A stretch of 60,381 bases of DNA from an uncultured Alcaligenaceae bacterium. Its GTDB lineage: Bacteria; Pseudomonadota; Gammaproteobacteria; Burkholderiales; Burkholderiaceae_B. Of the stretch, positions 1 through 8,081 are shown one piece after another (within the stretch, counting starts at the first letter, position 1; each line of letters begins with the position of its first letter). The notes beneath the pieces are model-generated. The model was not told the DNA's origin, searched no databases, and saw only the letters and a list, made by a program, of their open reading frames with translations. The stretch lies in contig CALBMZ010000154.1 in NCBI GenBank assembly GCA_937896225.1, forward strand, positions 1-60,381, written 5' to 3'. The position numbers and the translations under genes are program-made.

Positions 1-84
1 GTCGGTGCCATTATTTAAAGCAGCTAACCGAATGAATGCATATAACGTTTATTTGTCGATTCAAAGTGAGTAAGTTTTTAGTCG

Positions 85-606
85 TTATTTTTTGCCGTAA
101 TCTGCCAAGTCAAATACATCTAAATCTATCATTTCGCCATAATCTTTTTGTAGCACTTTGCCCGTTGGGTCAATGACATATAACTCAGGTATGCCGCGAC
201 GCTTGCCAATTGCCTTTGACAATTCAGGTGTCATCATCGCGTTGGGGAAGTTGATTTTATTTTTCTCAACGTACGCCACGACATCTGTCTGTTTTTTGTC
301 AATAGATAAACCAATGACTTGTAGGGGTATGCCTTGTGTCATCTTGACCAGTTCAACTAAGTTTTGATTTTGTCGATGACAAAACGGGCACCATGTGGCC
401 CACACTTCCACGATGACGTACTTACCTTTTAACTCTTGGGCCGTGATGACGTGGCCGTCAATTGTGGTGACTTCTTCAATGATTAAGGTGTCACCCACCT
501 CAATTGCTTGTGCTGAAATTGACGTGAATACGAGACAGAAAACGACGCAGAATTTAGTCCAAAAATTTACGCCGGCTTGAACCCATTTTGCTGCGGTTTT
601 CATCAT
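85..606 (-). CDS. TlpA-like thioredoxin-fold thiol-disulfide oxidoreductase, exported
   Basis: This 173-residue protein begins with a hydrophobic export signal or membrane anchor (about residues 15-35, ending in the A-x-A-like SAQA), so the thioredoxin domain should face the periplasm. The domain carries the redox motif WCPFC near residue 72 and a probable cis-proline in RRGIPELYVID near residue 140. TlpA/ResA-family proteins reduce disulfides in the periplasm, for instance during cytochrome c maturation, but no such partner gene is near. The active site CPFC differs from the CxPC usual in TlpA proteins and is closer to DsbA-type sites, so a reductase role is not certain. The double ATG gives two adjacent starts; the first is used. 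Only 26 bp separate it from the exporter gene ending upstream on the same strand, so it may be the last gene of that operon. Confidence 0.8.
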   Translation of the reverse strand: MMKTAAKWVQAGVNFWTKFCVVFCLVFTSISAQAIEVGDTLIIEEVTTIDGHVITAQELKGKYVIVEVWATWCPFCHRQNQNLVELVKMTQGIPLQVIGLSIDKKQTDVVAYVEKNKINFPNAMMTPELSKAIGKRRGIPELYVIDPTGKVLQKDYGEMIDLDVFDLADYGKK

Positions 607-632
607 GTCTTAACCCAATAAATTATTATGTT

Positions 633-1583
633 TTATTGTATAGCGAGTCGTCGCGTATGGTTCGTTAAAAATACACCGGTCACCACAATGATGCCGCCTA
701 GCAACATGGATGGCAAAATAGGCTCAGACAAAATCAGTGCACCGAATATGACCCCAAATACGGGCACTAAATTTGTAAAAACAACCGTTCGGGCAGGGCC
801 AATGGTTTTGACGCCTTCGCTATACCAAATAAAAGCGACAGCCGTACCAAATACACCTAAATAAAGAATAGCACCTATATTTGTTAAGTTAAACATCGAA
901 GCGGTGAGTTGTGGTATTTCGAACAAGGCCCCAACTGAAAGGAACAAGGCGCCAAATAAGGTCGCATAGGTGGTGGCCGCAATGGGGCTAAGCCCCTTTA
1001 ACGCGAATCGACTGGTGATGGTGTATGCCACCCAACTGCACACGGCTAGTAGCATAAAGCCTTCGCCCAGTTCAAAGGTTTGGCTAATGGCTTGCCAGCC
1101 ATTTAAGAGTTGGCCTTGCGTCACAATAATGCTGACGCCAACTAATGCCATGCAAATACCTGTCCAACGTTTGACACCGAGTTTTTCTCTCAAAATAAAC
1201 GCCACAATTAAGGCTGTCAAAATAGGGCTTAGTGAAACAATTAACGCTGTTTTGCCTGCAGGAATGCGTTCAAGTGCCGCTAAAAAAAATATATTGTAGG
1301 CAAACACACCGGTTAGCCCTAAACCGATGGTGACCAAAAGTTGTCTACGGTTAAGTTTGGGTAACCCCCCTTCAAAGCGCCAAGCAATCGTCATCAAAAT
1401 CATGAAGGCAGTGATAAACCTTAGAGCTGAAATCGTTAGGTGGGGCATGGCTTGTGCCAATACCCGGCCAGAGATAAACGTGCCCCCCCAAAAGGCTGCC
1501 ACGCACACCAACTTTAATTGCGGTAACACCCTTGAAAAGGTCGATAAGGGTGTCACATGATTCACAGTTTTAACTGACAACAT
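633..1583 (-). CDS. EamA-family (DMT superfamily) transporter
   Basis: A 316-residue integral membrane protein with about ten hydrophobic helices arranged as two EamA repeats, the layout of drug/metabolite transporters of the RhaT/YdcZ-like type. The first repeat has the typical opening (AAFWGGTFISGRVLA, near residues 33-47) and the second repeat includes GVFGTAVAFIWY and the conserved end PVFGVIFGALILSEP. Members export or import small metabolites; the substrate cannot be read from sequence. The start overlaps the 3' end of the D-2-hydroxyacid dehydrogenase gene by 14 bp, so the two genes are translationally linked and the transporter may move a hydroxy or keto acid handled by that enzyme; this link is inference. 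No strong ribosome binding site is visible ahead of the ATG, which fits coupled translation. Confidence 0.85.
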   Translation of the reverse strand: MLSVKTVNHVTPLSTFSRVLPQLKLVCVAAFWGGTFISGRVLAQAMPHLTISALRFITAFMILMTIAWRFEGGLPKLNRRQLLVTIGLGLTGVFAYNIFFLAALERIPAGKTALIVSLSPILTALIVAFILREKLGVKRWTGICMALVGVSIIVTQGQLLNGWQAISQTFELGEGFMLLAVCSWVAYTITSRFALKGLSPIAATTYATLFGALFLSVGALFEIPQLTASMFNLTNIGAILYLGVFGTAVAFIWYSEGVKTIGPARTVVFTNLVPVFGVIFGALILSEPILPSMLLGGIIVVTGVFLTNHTRRLAIQ

Positions 1584-2517
1584 GAATCGGTTTTTCTTGA
1601 AAATAGGCTTCTAAGTTATCAGATACGCCGCGAGCCAGATTAAATAACCCTGACTGAGCCGCCCAAGCAATATGGGGTGTTATCAGTAGGTTAGGGTGGT
1701 CGAGTGTGAGTAACGGGTGGTCAACTGCTGGGGGCTCTTCAGTTAAAACATCAAGCGCTGCGCCACCTAAGTGACCCGTTTGCAAACCATCTAAGATGGC
1801 GGTTTCATTGACCAGGGGGCCACGGGCTGAATTAATAATGAACGCACCAGGTTTCATGTGCGCCACTTCTGCCTGACTGATCATATGTCGCGTGGTTTCA
1901 TTTAAAGGGCAGTGCAGGGTGATGACATCACTTTGTGCAATAACAGTCTCAAATCGGGTATAGCCTTCTCGTATTGTGGGCCGGTTACGGTGTTCTGCAA
2001 AGAGTATGTTCATGCCCATGGCTTGGGCCCGTTGTGCAACGGCTTGCCCGATTGCACCATTTCCAAAAATACCGAGTGTGGCGCCTTGAATGTTTAAAAT
2101 AGGGCGTTGATGCACACAAAAATGTTGAGAATCAGGCCAGTCAGCCCGACCGAGCTTGGTATAGCTGGGTAGAGAGCGCATCATGGCAAATAAACAAGTC
2201 ATCACGTGTTCAGAAACACTTTGAGCGGAATACCCTGGTACGTTTGATACGATAACTCCCTGTTCACGCGCGGCACGCAAATCAATGCAGTCGAAGCCAG
2301 TCGCGGCAACACAAATGAACTTGAGTTTGGGGCATTGTGCCAAAATGGCAGGTGTAATTTTGATTTTGTTGGTGATACATATTTCAGCATTGACTAAAGC
2401 CTTCACAACCGCTTCAGTAGTTTGCTCTGTAGTTGGATTTTGTACCCATTCAGTTACCCAAGAAGGTTGCTCTATGGGGTAAGGTAGCGTATCGCTATCA
2501 AGAAATACCAGTTTCAT
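1570..2517 (-). CDS. D-2-hydroxyacid dehydrogenase, NAD-dependent (glycerate/hydroxypyruvate reductase-like)
   Basis: A 315-residue cytosolic oxidoreductase that should interconvert a 2-keto acid and a D-2-hydroxy acid with NAD(H). The nucleotide-binding GxGxxG is present as GIFGNGAIGQAV near residues 147-158. The catalytic arginine lies in INSARGPLVNE (near 232), the glutamate in DVLTEEPP (near 260) and the histidine in ITPHIAW (near 282), all in the usual spacing. Length and motifs match glycerate dehydrogenases and related enzymes, but the exact substrate is not visible. It is the first gene of a minus-strand group that continues into the EamA transporter with a 14-bp overlap. The 146 bp up to the divergent nuclease gene should hold promoters for both directions; none is clear enough to list. 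Confidence 0.87.
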   Translation of the reverse strand: MKLVFLDSDTLPYPIEQPSWVTEWVQNPTTEQTTEAVVKALVNAEICITNKIKITPAILAQCPKLKFICVAATGFDCIDLRAAREQGVIVSNVPGYSAQSVSEHVMTCLFAMMRSLPSYTKLGRADWPDSQHFCVHQRPILNIQGATLGIFGNGAIGQAVAQRAQAMGMNILFAEHRNRPTIREGYTRFETVIAQSDVITLHCPLNETTRHMISQAEVAHMKPGAFIINSARGPLVNETAILDGLQTGHLGGAALDVLTEEPPAVDHPLLTLDHPNLLITPHIAWAAQSGLFNLARGVSDNLEAYFQEKPIHVVS

Positions 2518-2663
2518 CTGCTTTGAGCCTATGTTTTAAAGTTTGTGTATAGATACTGATCCACATGTCTAGGTTGTGCCCAGTAAGGTAATGCTTATGA
2601 ATGGCTTGGTCAGTTGTTTTCATAGAAGATTGTTCGTATTAAATCATGCGATAACTCCGTTCA

Positions 2664-3350
2664 GTGAGGTACTTGGTGGTTAAGTCTATTTTTCACGCTA
2701 TTCAAGTCTTTCGACGATCGAATTTTGGTGTAACCAAGCACATATTAGGTTTTCGTCTAACAAGGTCAAACGCTCGTGTGGCATTGATTTGCGTGTTGAT
2801 AGGCTTAGGTTTTAGTCTGAGTACTGGTGTTTTGGCTCAGCCTACACAAGCTACCCAAGCTATTCAAGCCAGCCCACTTACGGCAAAGCATTCTTACACC
2901 ATTACCGGAAAAGTTATTCGAGTAGCAGATGGCGATACGCTTACGATTCGCAACACAGAAAACCAAAAAATAAGACTTGCCAGCATTGATGCGCCAGAGA
3001 AAAAAAGCAGCTCAAAGCGTCTCGGTCAGCCCTACAGTGAACCTTCTCGTTTATTTCTGTCCAATCTCGTAGCGGGCAAAACCGTAACAGTGCTGTGTTT
3101 TGAAACAGATCGTTATGGCCGTCATATTTGTGACATACCCGTTAATGAGACCACTGCAAATCGCTTGCTGGTTGAGGCGGGTTTGGCCTGGGCTAATCAA
3201 CAGGCAGGTGGAAAATATTTACGTGATAACGAATTGTTGGTGTTTGAGCAACAAGCACGGGATGCGAAGCGCGGACTATGGGTTGAACCTCAGGCTGTCG
3301 CACCTTGGGTTTGGCGAATATCATGCTGGCAAAAGGGGCAGTGTTCATAA
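2664..3350 (+). CDS. Secreted thermonuclease-like (SNase) nuclease
   Basis: A staphylococcal-nuclease-type OB-fold enzyme, expected to hydrolyse DNA or RNA outside the cytoplasm with calcium. The domain spans roughly residues 77-205: GKVIRVADGDTLTIR opens it, and the active-site elements are the arginine in IRLASIDAPE with the following glutamate, plus the second arginine in DRYGRHI. A hydrophobic segment (about residues 38-56, ending VLAQ) is a signal peptide or anchor behind an unusually long basic N-terminus. No ATG exists in the N-terminal part. The GTG at 2664 is the longest choice; GAGG at 2666-2669 sits 6 nt before another in-frame GTG at 2676, which is a better-supported start (224 residues). 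Its stop codon overlaps the ATG of the ABC binding protein by one base. Confidence 0.82.
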   Translation: MRYLVVKSIFHAIQVFRRSNFGVTKHILGFRLTRSNARVALICVLIGLGFSLSTGVLAQPTQATQAIQASPLTAKHSYTITGKVIRVADGDTLTIRNTENQKIRLASIDAPEKKSSSKRLGQPYSEPSRLFLSNLVAGKTVTVLCFETDRYGRHICDIPVNETTANRLLVEAGLAWANQQAGGKYLRDNELLVFEQQARDAKRGLWVEPQAVAPWVWRISCWQKGQCS

Positions 3351-5653
3351 TGGTGGGTAAGTTCATTCTTGCATGTGATCGTGCGTTAACGTTAATGCAG
3401 GGTTTGTCGGCCCTGTTGATGCTTGGCCTAGCGTTAGCGTTTTGTAATGCTCAGGCTGAAACCATTAATAGCCCGCATGCTGAGGGTGCTGAAAAAACTA
3501 ACACTTTATTTACGGCTTTTGCGCAACGTTCACCTAAATTTCTTGACCCAGCACGCTCTTATTCAACTGATGAAACCCCTTTTACCTACAATATTTATGA
3601 ACCGCTTTATGGCTACCATTATTTAAAACGCCCTTATGAGTTGATTCCTCGTGCCGCTGAAAAAGTTGTGGCACCTGTTTTTCTGTCAAAACAAGGCGAG
3701 GTCCTAGGGGTAACCGCTGCGCCCGAAGACATTGCATTTAGTGTGTACGACGTTCCCATTCGTCGAGGTGTTATGTTCGCGCCGCACCCCGCGTTTGCCC
3801 GTGAACCCGATGGTACTTATGCCTATTGGCCAATTAAGCCCGGGTTTTTGCAAGATAAATATTCGCTCACCGACTTTAAGCAAACCGGTACCCGTGAACT
3901 CACTGCTCACGATTATGTTTATGCCTTTCGGCGTTTGGCCAGCCCAAAAGTAGCCTCACCTATTTATTCAACATTGGCACAGCATGTGGTTGATTTTGGG
4001 GCTTATGGCGAACGCTTGCGATTGACACTCAAGCAACAAGAGCAAGCGCAAAAGCAAGCATCAGCGGCTTCAACGGCTAACGTATCTAACCTAGACTGGC
4101 TTGATCTCAGGCAAACCGGTTTTGAAGGCGTTGAGGCGATTGACGACTACACCCTTCGTATTCGAGTCAAAGGGCCATATCCACAGTTTCAGTACTGGTT
4201 AGCCATGACATTTACAGCCCCCATGGCGTGGGAAGTTGATCGTTTCTATGCGCAACAGGGTATGGCTCAACACAACCTGTCTATCAATACGTGGCCAGCG
4301 GGTACCGGCCCTTACATGATGGTTGAGTCGATTCAAAATCGTCGTCATGTGCTCGCTAAAAACCCAAATTTCAGAGGTGAACCATACCCCTGTGAAGGTG
4401 AGCCCGAAGACCGCTTGAAAGGGTTGTTGGCCGATTGTGGCAAACCTACCCCGTTCATTGACCGCATTGTGTTTGACCTTGAAAAAGAGGCCATTCCCCT
4501 GCAAGGCAAATTTATGCAGGGCTATTACGATATTCCGCAAGTTGATCGGGGTGATTATGGTGTGGCGATGATTGTGGCGGCAGGCGATTCACAAGAAAAG
4601 GCAGCTTTGTATGCTGAGCGCGGTATTCAGCTGCCCTCTACAGTTGAAGCACAAATGCAGTACCTTGGTTTTAATTGGTTAGACCCGGTCGTTGGGCGGG
4701 GCGATACGTTTGAGCAGCAGCTAAAAAATCGAAAGCTCAGGCAAGCGTTAAGTATTGCGTTTAATTGGGAAGTTTATATCTCTATTTTTCAAAATGATCA
4801 GGCCCAGGCGGCTTTCGGGCCCGTGCCGCCAGGCATTCTAGGTTACCAACCGCCACCCCAAGGTATCAACCGGTCGGTGTATGACGTCGTCGAGGGCCAA
4901 GCGGTTCGCAAGTCTCTTGATGTTGCGCGACAATTGTTGGCCGAGGCCGGCTACCCCAACGGTCGGCATGTTCAAACGGGTGCACCTTTAGTTCTATATT
5001 TTGATTCGGCGGCAGGCGGTGGCACCAACCCCACATTGGAATGGATGCGGCGTCAATTTGCTCAAATTGGTGTGCAGCTCGATATTCGTGCGACTGACTA
5101 CAACCGTTTTCAAGAAAAAATGTCACGAGGTGTGGCGCAAATGTTCATGTGGGGTTGGGTAGCCGATTACCCCGATGCAGAAAACTTTTTATTCTTGCTC
5201 TATGGGCAACAAGCCAAAGCAAGCAAAGGGGGTGAAAATGCCTCAAACTATCAAAACAACGAATACGACAAGCTATTTTTAAGTATGCGTGATTTACCTG
5301 ATAGCCCAGAGAAAGAGGCCATCATTGCCCGTATGATTGAAATTGTGCAAACCGATGCACCATGGATGTTCGGTCTTTTTCCGAAGTCTGCCGGTGCTTA
5401 TCAGCAATGGGTAGGCAATGCTAAACCAACTCAAATGGTACGAAACACGCTTCAGTACCTGAAACTTGATACGACCCTCAGATACGAAAAAATTAATACC
5501 TGGAATCAACCCATTTGGTGGCCATTGATTGCACTGATAGCATTCATTGCATTATTGATTTGGCCAGCCTGGCGAATGTTGCGCCAGCAGCAGGTTCGTA
5601 CGGCAATGGGTGAAGCCGCGGCACCTCTTTCTACAAAATCGCGAGACAACTAA
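3350..5653 (+). CDS. ABC transporter substrate-binding protein, family 5 (peptide type), with C-terminal membrane helix
   Basis: The 767-residue product is a large extracytoplasmic solute-binding protein of the SBP_bac_5 (oligopeptide/YejA-like) family. After a signal segment ending in CNAQA it begins with the typical SPKFLDPARSYSTDETPFTYNIYEPLYGY. It should capture peptides or similar solutes for the permeases encoded directly downstream. Unusually it ends with a strong membrane helix (about 20 residues around IWWPLIALIAFIALLIWPAW) and a basic tail, so it is probably tethered to the inner membrane rather than free. The ATG at 3350 is chosen because it overlaps the preceding stop codon (taATG) and is preceded by AGGGG; an in-frame ATG at 3305 would overlap the nuclease gene by 46 bp. 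Only 2 bp separate it from the next gene. Confidence 0.88.
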   Translation: MVGKFILACDRALTLMQGLSALLMLGLALAFCNAQAETINSPHAEGAEKTNTLFTAFAQRSPKFLDPARSYSTDETPFTYNIYEPLYGYHYLKRPYELIPRAAEKVVAPVFLSKQGEVLGVTAAPEDIAFSVYDVPIRRGVMFAPHPAFAREPDGTYAYWPIKPGFLQDKYSLTDFKQTGTRELTAHDYVYAFRRLASPKVASPIYSTLAQHVVDFGAYGERLRLTLKQQEQAQKQASAASTANVSNLDWLDLRQTGFEGVEAIDDYTLRIRVKGPYPQFQYWLAMTFTAPMAWEVDRFYAQQGMAQHNLSINTWPAGTGPYMMVESIQNRRHVLAKNPNFRGEPYPCEGEPEDRLKGLLADCGKPTPFIDRIVFDLEKEAIPLQGKFMQGYYDIPQVDRGDYGVAMIVAAGDSQEKAALYAERGIQLPSTVEAQMQYLGFNWLDPVVGRGDTFEQQLKNRKLRQALSIAFNWEVYISIFQNDQAQAAFGPVPPGILGYQPPPQGINRSVYDVVEGQAVRKSLDVARQLLAEAGYPNGRHVQTGAPLVLYFDSAAGGGTNPTLEWMRRQFAQIGVQLDIRATDYNRFQEKMSRGVAQMFMWGWVADYPDAENFLFLLYGQQAKASKGGENASNYQNNEYDKLFLSMRDLPDSPEKEAIIARMIEIVQTDAPWMFGLFPKSAGAYQQWVGNAKPTQMVRNTLQYLKLDTTLRYEKINTWNQPIWWPLIALIAFIALLIWPAWRMLRQQQVRTAMGEAAAPLSTKSRDN

Positions 5654-5655
5654 AC

Positions 5656-6633
5656 ATGGCCCGCTACGTCTTACGTCGAATTCTGTACGGTTTTTTGATA
5701 CTCATTGGTGTTAATTTATTGACCTTTGTTTTATTTTTTGCAGTTAATACGCCTGATGATATGGCACGCTTAGCCATTGGTGGTCAACGTGTCAGTGCTG
5801 ATGCAGTTGAAAAGTGGAAAGTCGAGCGGGGTTATAACAAGCCGTTGTTTTTTAACGAACAAGCAAAAGGTATGAGGCAAATAACCGATACGATCTTTTA
5901 TCAACGCTCCGTTCCGTTATTGCGTTTTGACTTTGGTGAGTCAGATGGGGGGCGTCAAATCGGTTGGGAAATAAAAAATCGTATGGGGCCAAGTTTGGCT
6001 TTGGCGATTCCAAGCTTTATTTTGGGGCTTATTGCTAGTGTGGCGTTTGCTTTGGTTTTAGTGTTCTTTAGAACCACTCCGCTTGATTTTTGGGGAGTCG
6101 TGCTGTGCGTGTTGTTACTGTCTATTTCGGGTCTGTTCTACATCATTGCAGGTCAATGGTTATTTGCAAAGGTATTGCGTTGGGTGCCCTACTCGGGGTT
6201 TGCAGGGGGGCTAGATTTAATTAAATTTATGGCCTTGCCAGTATTTGTGGCAGTGATTTCAAGAGTTGGGCCCGAAGCACGTTTTTATCGCAGCTTATTT
6301 CTTGAAGAAATGGGTAAAGATTATGTGCGTACCGCTCGGGCGAAAGGTTTGGCTGAACGCATTGTTTTGTTTAGGCATGTTTTACGTAATGCGATGTTGC
6401 CGATCTTGACTGGAACCGTGTCGGCCTTACCGTTACTTTTTATGGGTAGTCTGATCGCGGAATCGTTCTTTGGTATTCCAGGTTTGGGTAGCTACACCAT
6501 TGATGCCATCAATGCTCAAGACTTCTCTGTGGTGCGTGCGATGGTTTTTCTTGGTTCTGCTCTCTACATTGTTGGTCTAATTTTGGCAGACTTATCTTAC
6601 ACATGGGCAGACCCCCGCGTGAGGTTTGAATGA
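5656..6633 (+). CDS. ABC transporter permease (DppB/YejB type)
   Basis: A 325-residue inner-membrane permease with a first helix at residues 10-30 and about five more helices in the second half. The binding-protein-dependent transport signature appears as DYVRTARAKGLAERIVLFRHVLRNAMLPILT, the EAA loop that contacts the ATPase. The long periplasmic stretch after helix 1, with FDFGES, is typical of the B-type permeases of peptide importers. It pairs with the next gene, a C/E-type permease, to make the transmembrane channel. It lies 2 bp after the binding protein gene and its stop overlaps the ATG of the second permease (ATGA). The family transports di- and oligopeptides or antimicrobial peptides such as microcin C in the Yej case; the substrate here is unknown. 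Confidence 0.9.
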   Translation: MARYVLRRILYGFLILIGVNLLTFVLFFAVNTPDDMARLAIGGQRVSADAVEKWKVERGYNKPLFFNEQAKGMRQITDTIFYQRSVPLLRFDFGESDGGRQIGWEIKNRMGPSLALAIPSFILGLIASVAFALVLVFFRTTPLDFWGVVLCVLLLSISGLFYIIAGQWLFAKVLRWVPYSGFAGGLDLIKFMALPVFVAVISRVGPEARFYRSLFLEEMGKDYVRTARAKGLAERIVLFRHVLRNAMLPILTGTVSALPLLFMGSLIAESFFGIPGLGSYTIDAINAQDFSVVRAMVFLGSALYIVGLILADLSYTWADPRVRFE

Positions 6634-8081
6634 TGATGATGCCTAAATTCATATTGCTTTGGACAGATCTGGCCTTGTTTGCCTTGGTCGCGCTGTGTGT
6701 CGTTTACGCGTGGCATGTCCGTCGCACCCCTGCATCACGGGCAACTTGGTCACGTGTGGCCAAACATACGCCAGCCATGTGTTCGGCGGTGGTGTTAAGT
6801 TTGTTTGTTTTAATTGGGCTGCTCGATTCGGTACATTTTCAACCCCGCTTGCCCGCGGCTCCCGGGGCGTTACCCACTGCACCAGTGGTCTATGCACCTA
6901 AGGTGGTTTCTCTTCTTGACGTGCTGTTATCAGATACGGCTTTGGTTTCACCTGAAAAAACCTATTCTGCCCCATTGGCATGGAAACAGTTCACCAAAGA
7001 GTCGATTTTGCAAGAGGGTGGGGCGTCAGTTCGCGATTTTCCTCGTCTGCGTTTTGGTGGTAAGCACTTAGAAGACCCTGAGGTGCAATGGTTGTCTGAT
7101 GTCAGTTTCAGAGCCAGTATGGGCGCTCTAGCCGGGCTGCTTTTTACAGTTGTCGTGGCAGGTATTGTCTGGCTGGTTAGGGCTAGACCACCTCAAGCAC
7201 CGCCGTCTGGCGTGCCTTGGCGCGCCATGTTGATCACCTTTGGCATCATGAGTGTGTTCCTTGGCGTGACCATTGCCTTGGCCTCGGGCTATCACGTATT
7301 GGGTACTGACCGCACGGGTAACGATGTACTTTGGCAAGCCCTAAAAAGTATTCGAACGGCTTGGGTGATTGGCACGCTCACCACGGTTGCCATGTTGCCA
7401 CCGGCTATTATTTTTGGTTTAAGTGCGGGTTATTTTAAAGGTTGGGTTGATGACCTCATTCAATATCTCTACACCACGCTGACTTCTGTACCCGGTGTGT
7501 TGCTGATTGCAGCCTGTGTATTGATGATGCAGGTTTATATTGATACGCACCCTGATTTATTCCCCACCTCGGCACAACGAGCCGATATTCGTTTGTTTCT
7601 GCTTTGTTTAATTTTAGGTTTGACCGGCTGGGCTGGCTTGTGTCGGCTGTTGCGGGCTGAGGCTTTAAAGTTACGTGAGCTTGAGTACGTGCAAGCGGCG
7701 AGAGCGTTTGGGTTGTCACCGTGGTCGATTCTGTATCGCCATGTCATGCCTAACGTCATGCATATTATTCTGATCACGCTGGTGCTAGAGTTTTCGGGTT
7801 TGGTGTTATATGAGGCGGTATTGTCTTACTTAGGAATTGGTGTTGACCCCAGTATGAACTCTTTTGGCACCATGATTGACGCCTCGCGGCTTGATATGTC
7901 ACGCGACCCGATGGTTTGGTGGACATTGCTTGCAGCGTTCATGTTTATGTTAGCGATGGTGTTGCCCGCTAATTTGTTTGCGGATGGGGTGCGCGATGCC
8001 TTTGACCCTCGAGGCGGTTTGATGAATGTACCTAAACGCCGTGCAGCATGGGCGAAAAGATTGAAAGGGGGTGTCTCGTGA
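6630..8081 (+). CDS. ABC transporter permease (DppC/YejE type), long form
   Basis: This 483-residue permease is longer than usual for the family (about 300-340). Its C-terminal half is standard: HVLGTDRTGNDVLWQALKS, then helices and the EAA loop around ELEYVQAARAFGLSPWSILYRHVMPN, and the end VLPANLFADGVRDAFDPR. The extra N-terminal part has two helices (about 8-27 and 50-68) and a 100-residue periplasmic region before the next helix, as seen in YejE-like proteins. It completes the channel with the preceding permease. The first of several ATG codons at 6630 overlaps the previous stop and has GAGG 5 nt upstream. Its own stop overlaps the GTG start of the ATPase gene, so the transporter genes are tightly coupled. 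Confidence 0.9.
   Translation: MMMMPKFILLWTDLALFALVALCVVYAWHVRRTPASRATWSRVAKHTPAMCSAVVLSLFVLIGLLDSVHFQPRLPAAPGALPTAPVVYAPKVVSLLDVLLSDTALVSPEKTYSAPLAWKQFTKESILQEGGASVRDFPRLRFGGKHLEDPEVQWLSDVSFRASMGALAGLLFTVVVAGIVWLVRARPPQAPPSGVPWRAMLITFGIMSVFLGVTIALASGYHVLGTDRTGNDVLWQALKSIRTAWVIGTLTTVAMLPPAIIFGLSAGYFKGWVDDLIQYLYTTLTSVPGVLLIAACVLMMQVYIDTHPDLFPTSAQRADIRLFLLCLILGLTGWAGLCRLLRAEALKLRELEYVQAARAFGLSPWSILYRHVMPNVMHIILITLVLEFSGLVLYEAVLSYLGIGVDPSMNSFGTMIDASRLDMSRDPMVWWTLLAAFMFMLAMVLPANLFADGVRDAFDPRGGLMNVPKRRAAWAKRLKGGVS

Noticed and set aside
3305-3349. Earlier start for the ABC binding protein
   Set aside because: It would overlap the nuclease gene by 46 bp, and the ATG at 3350 overlaps the stop codon with a purine-rich site upstream, which also gives a standard signal segment.
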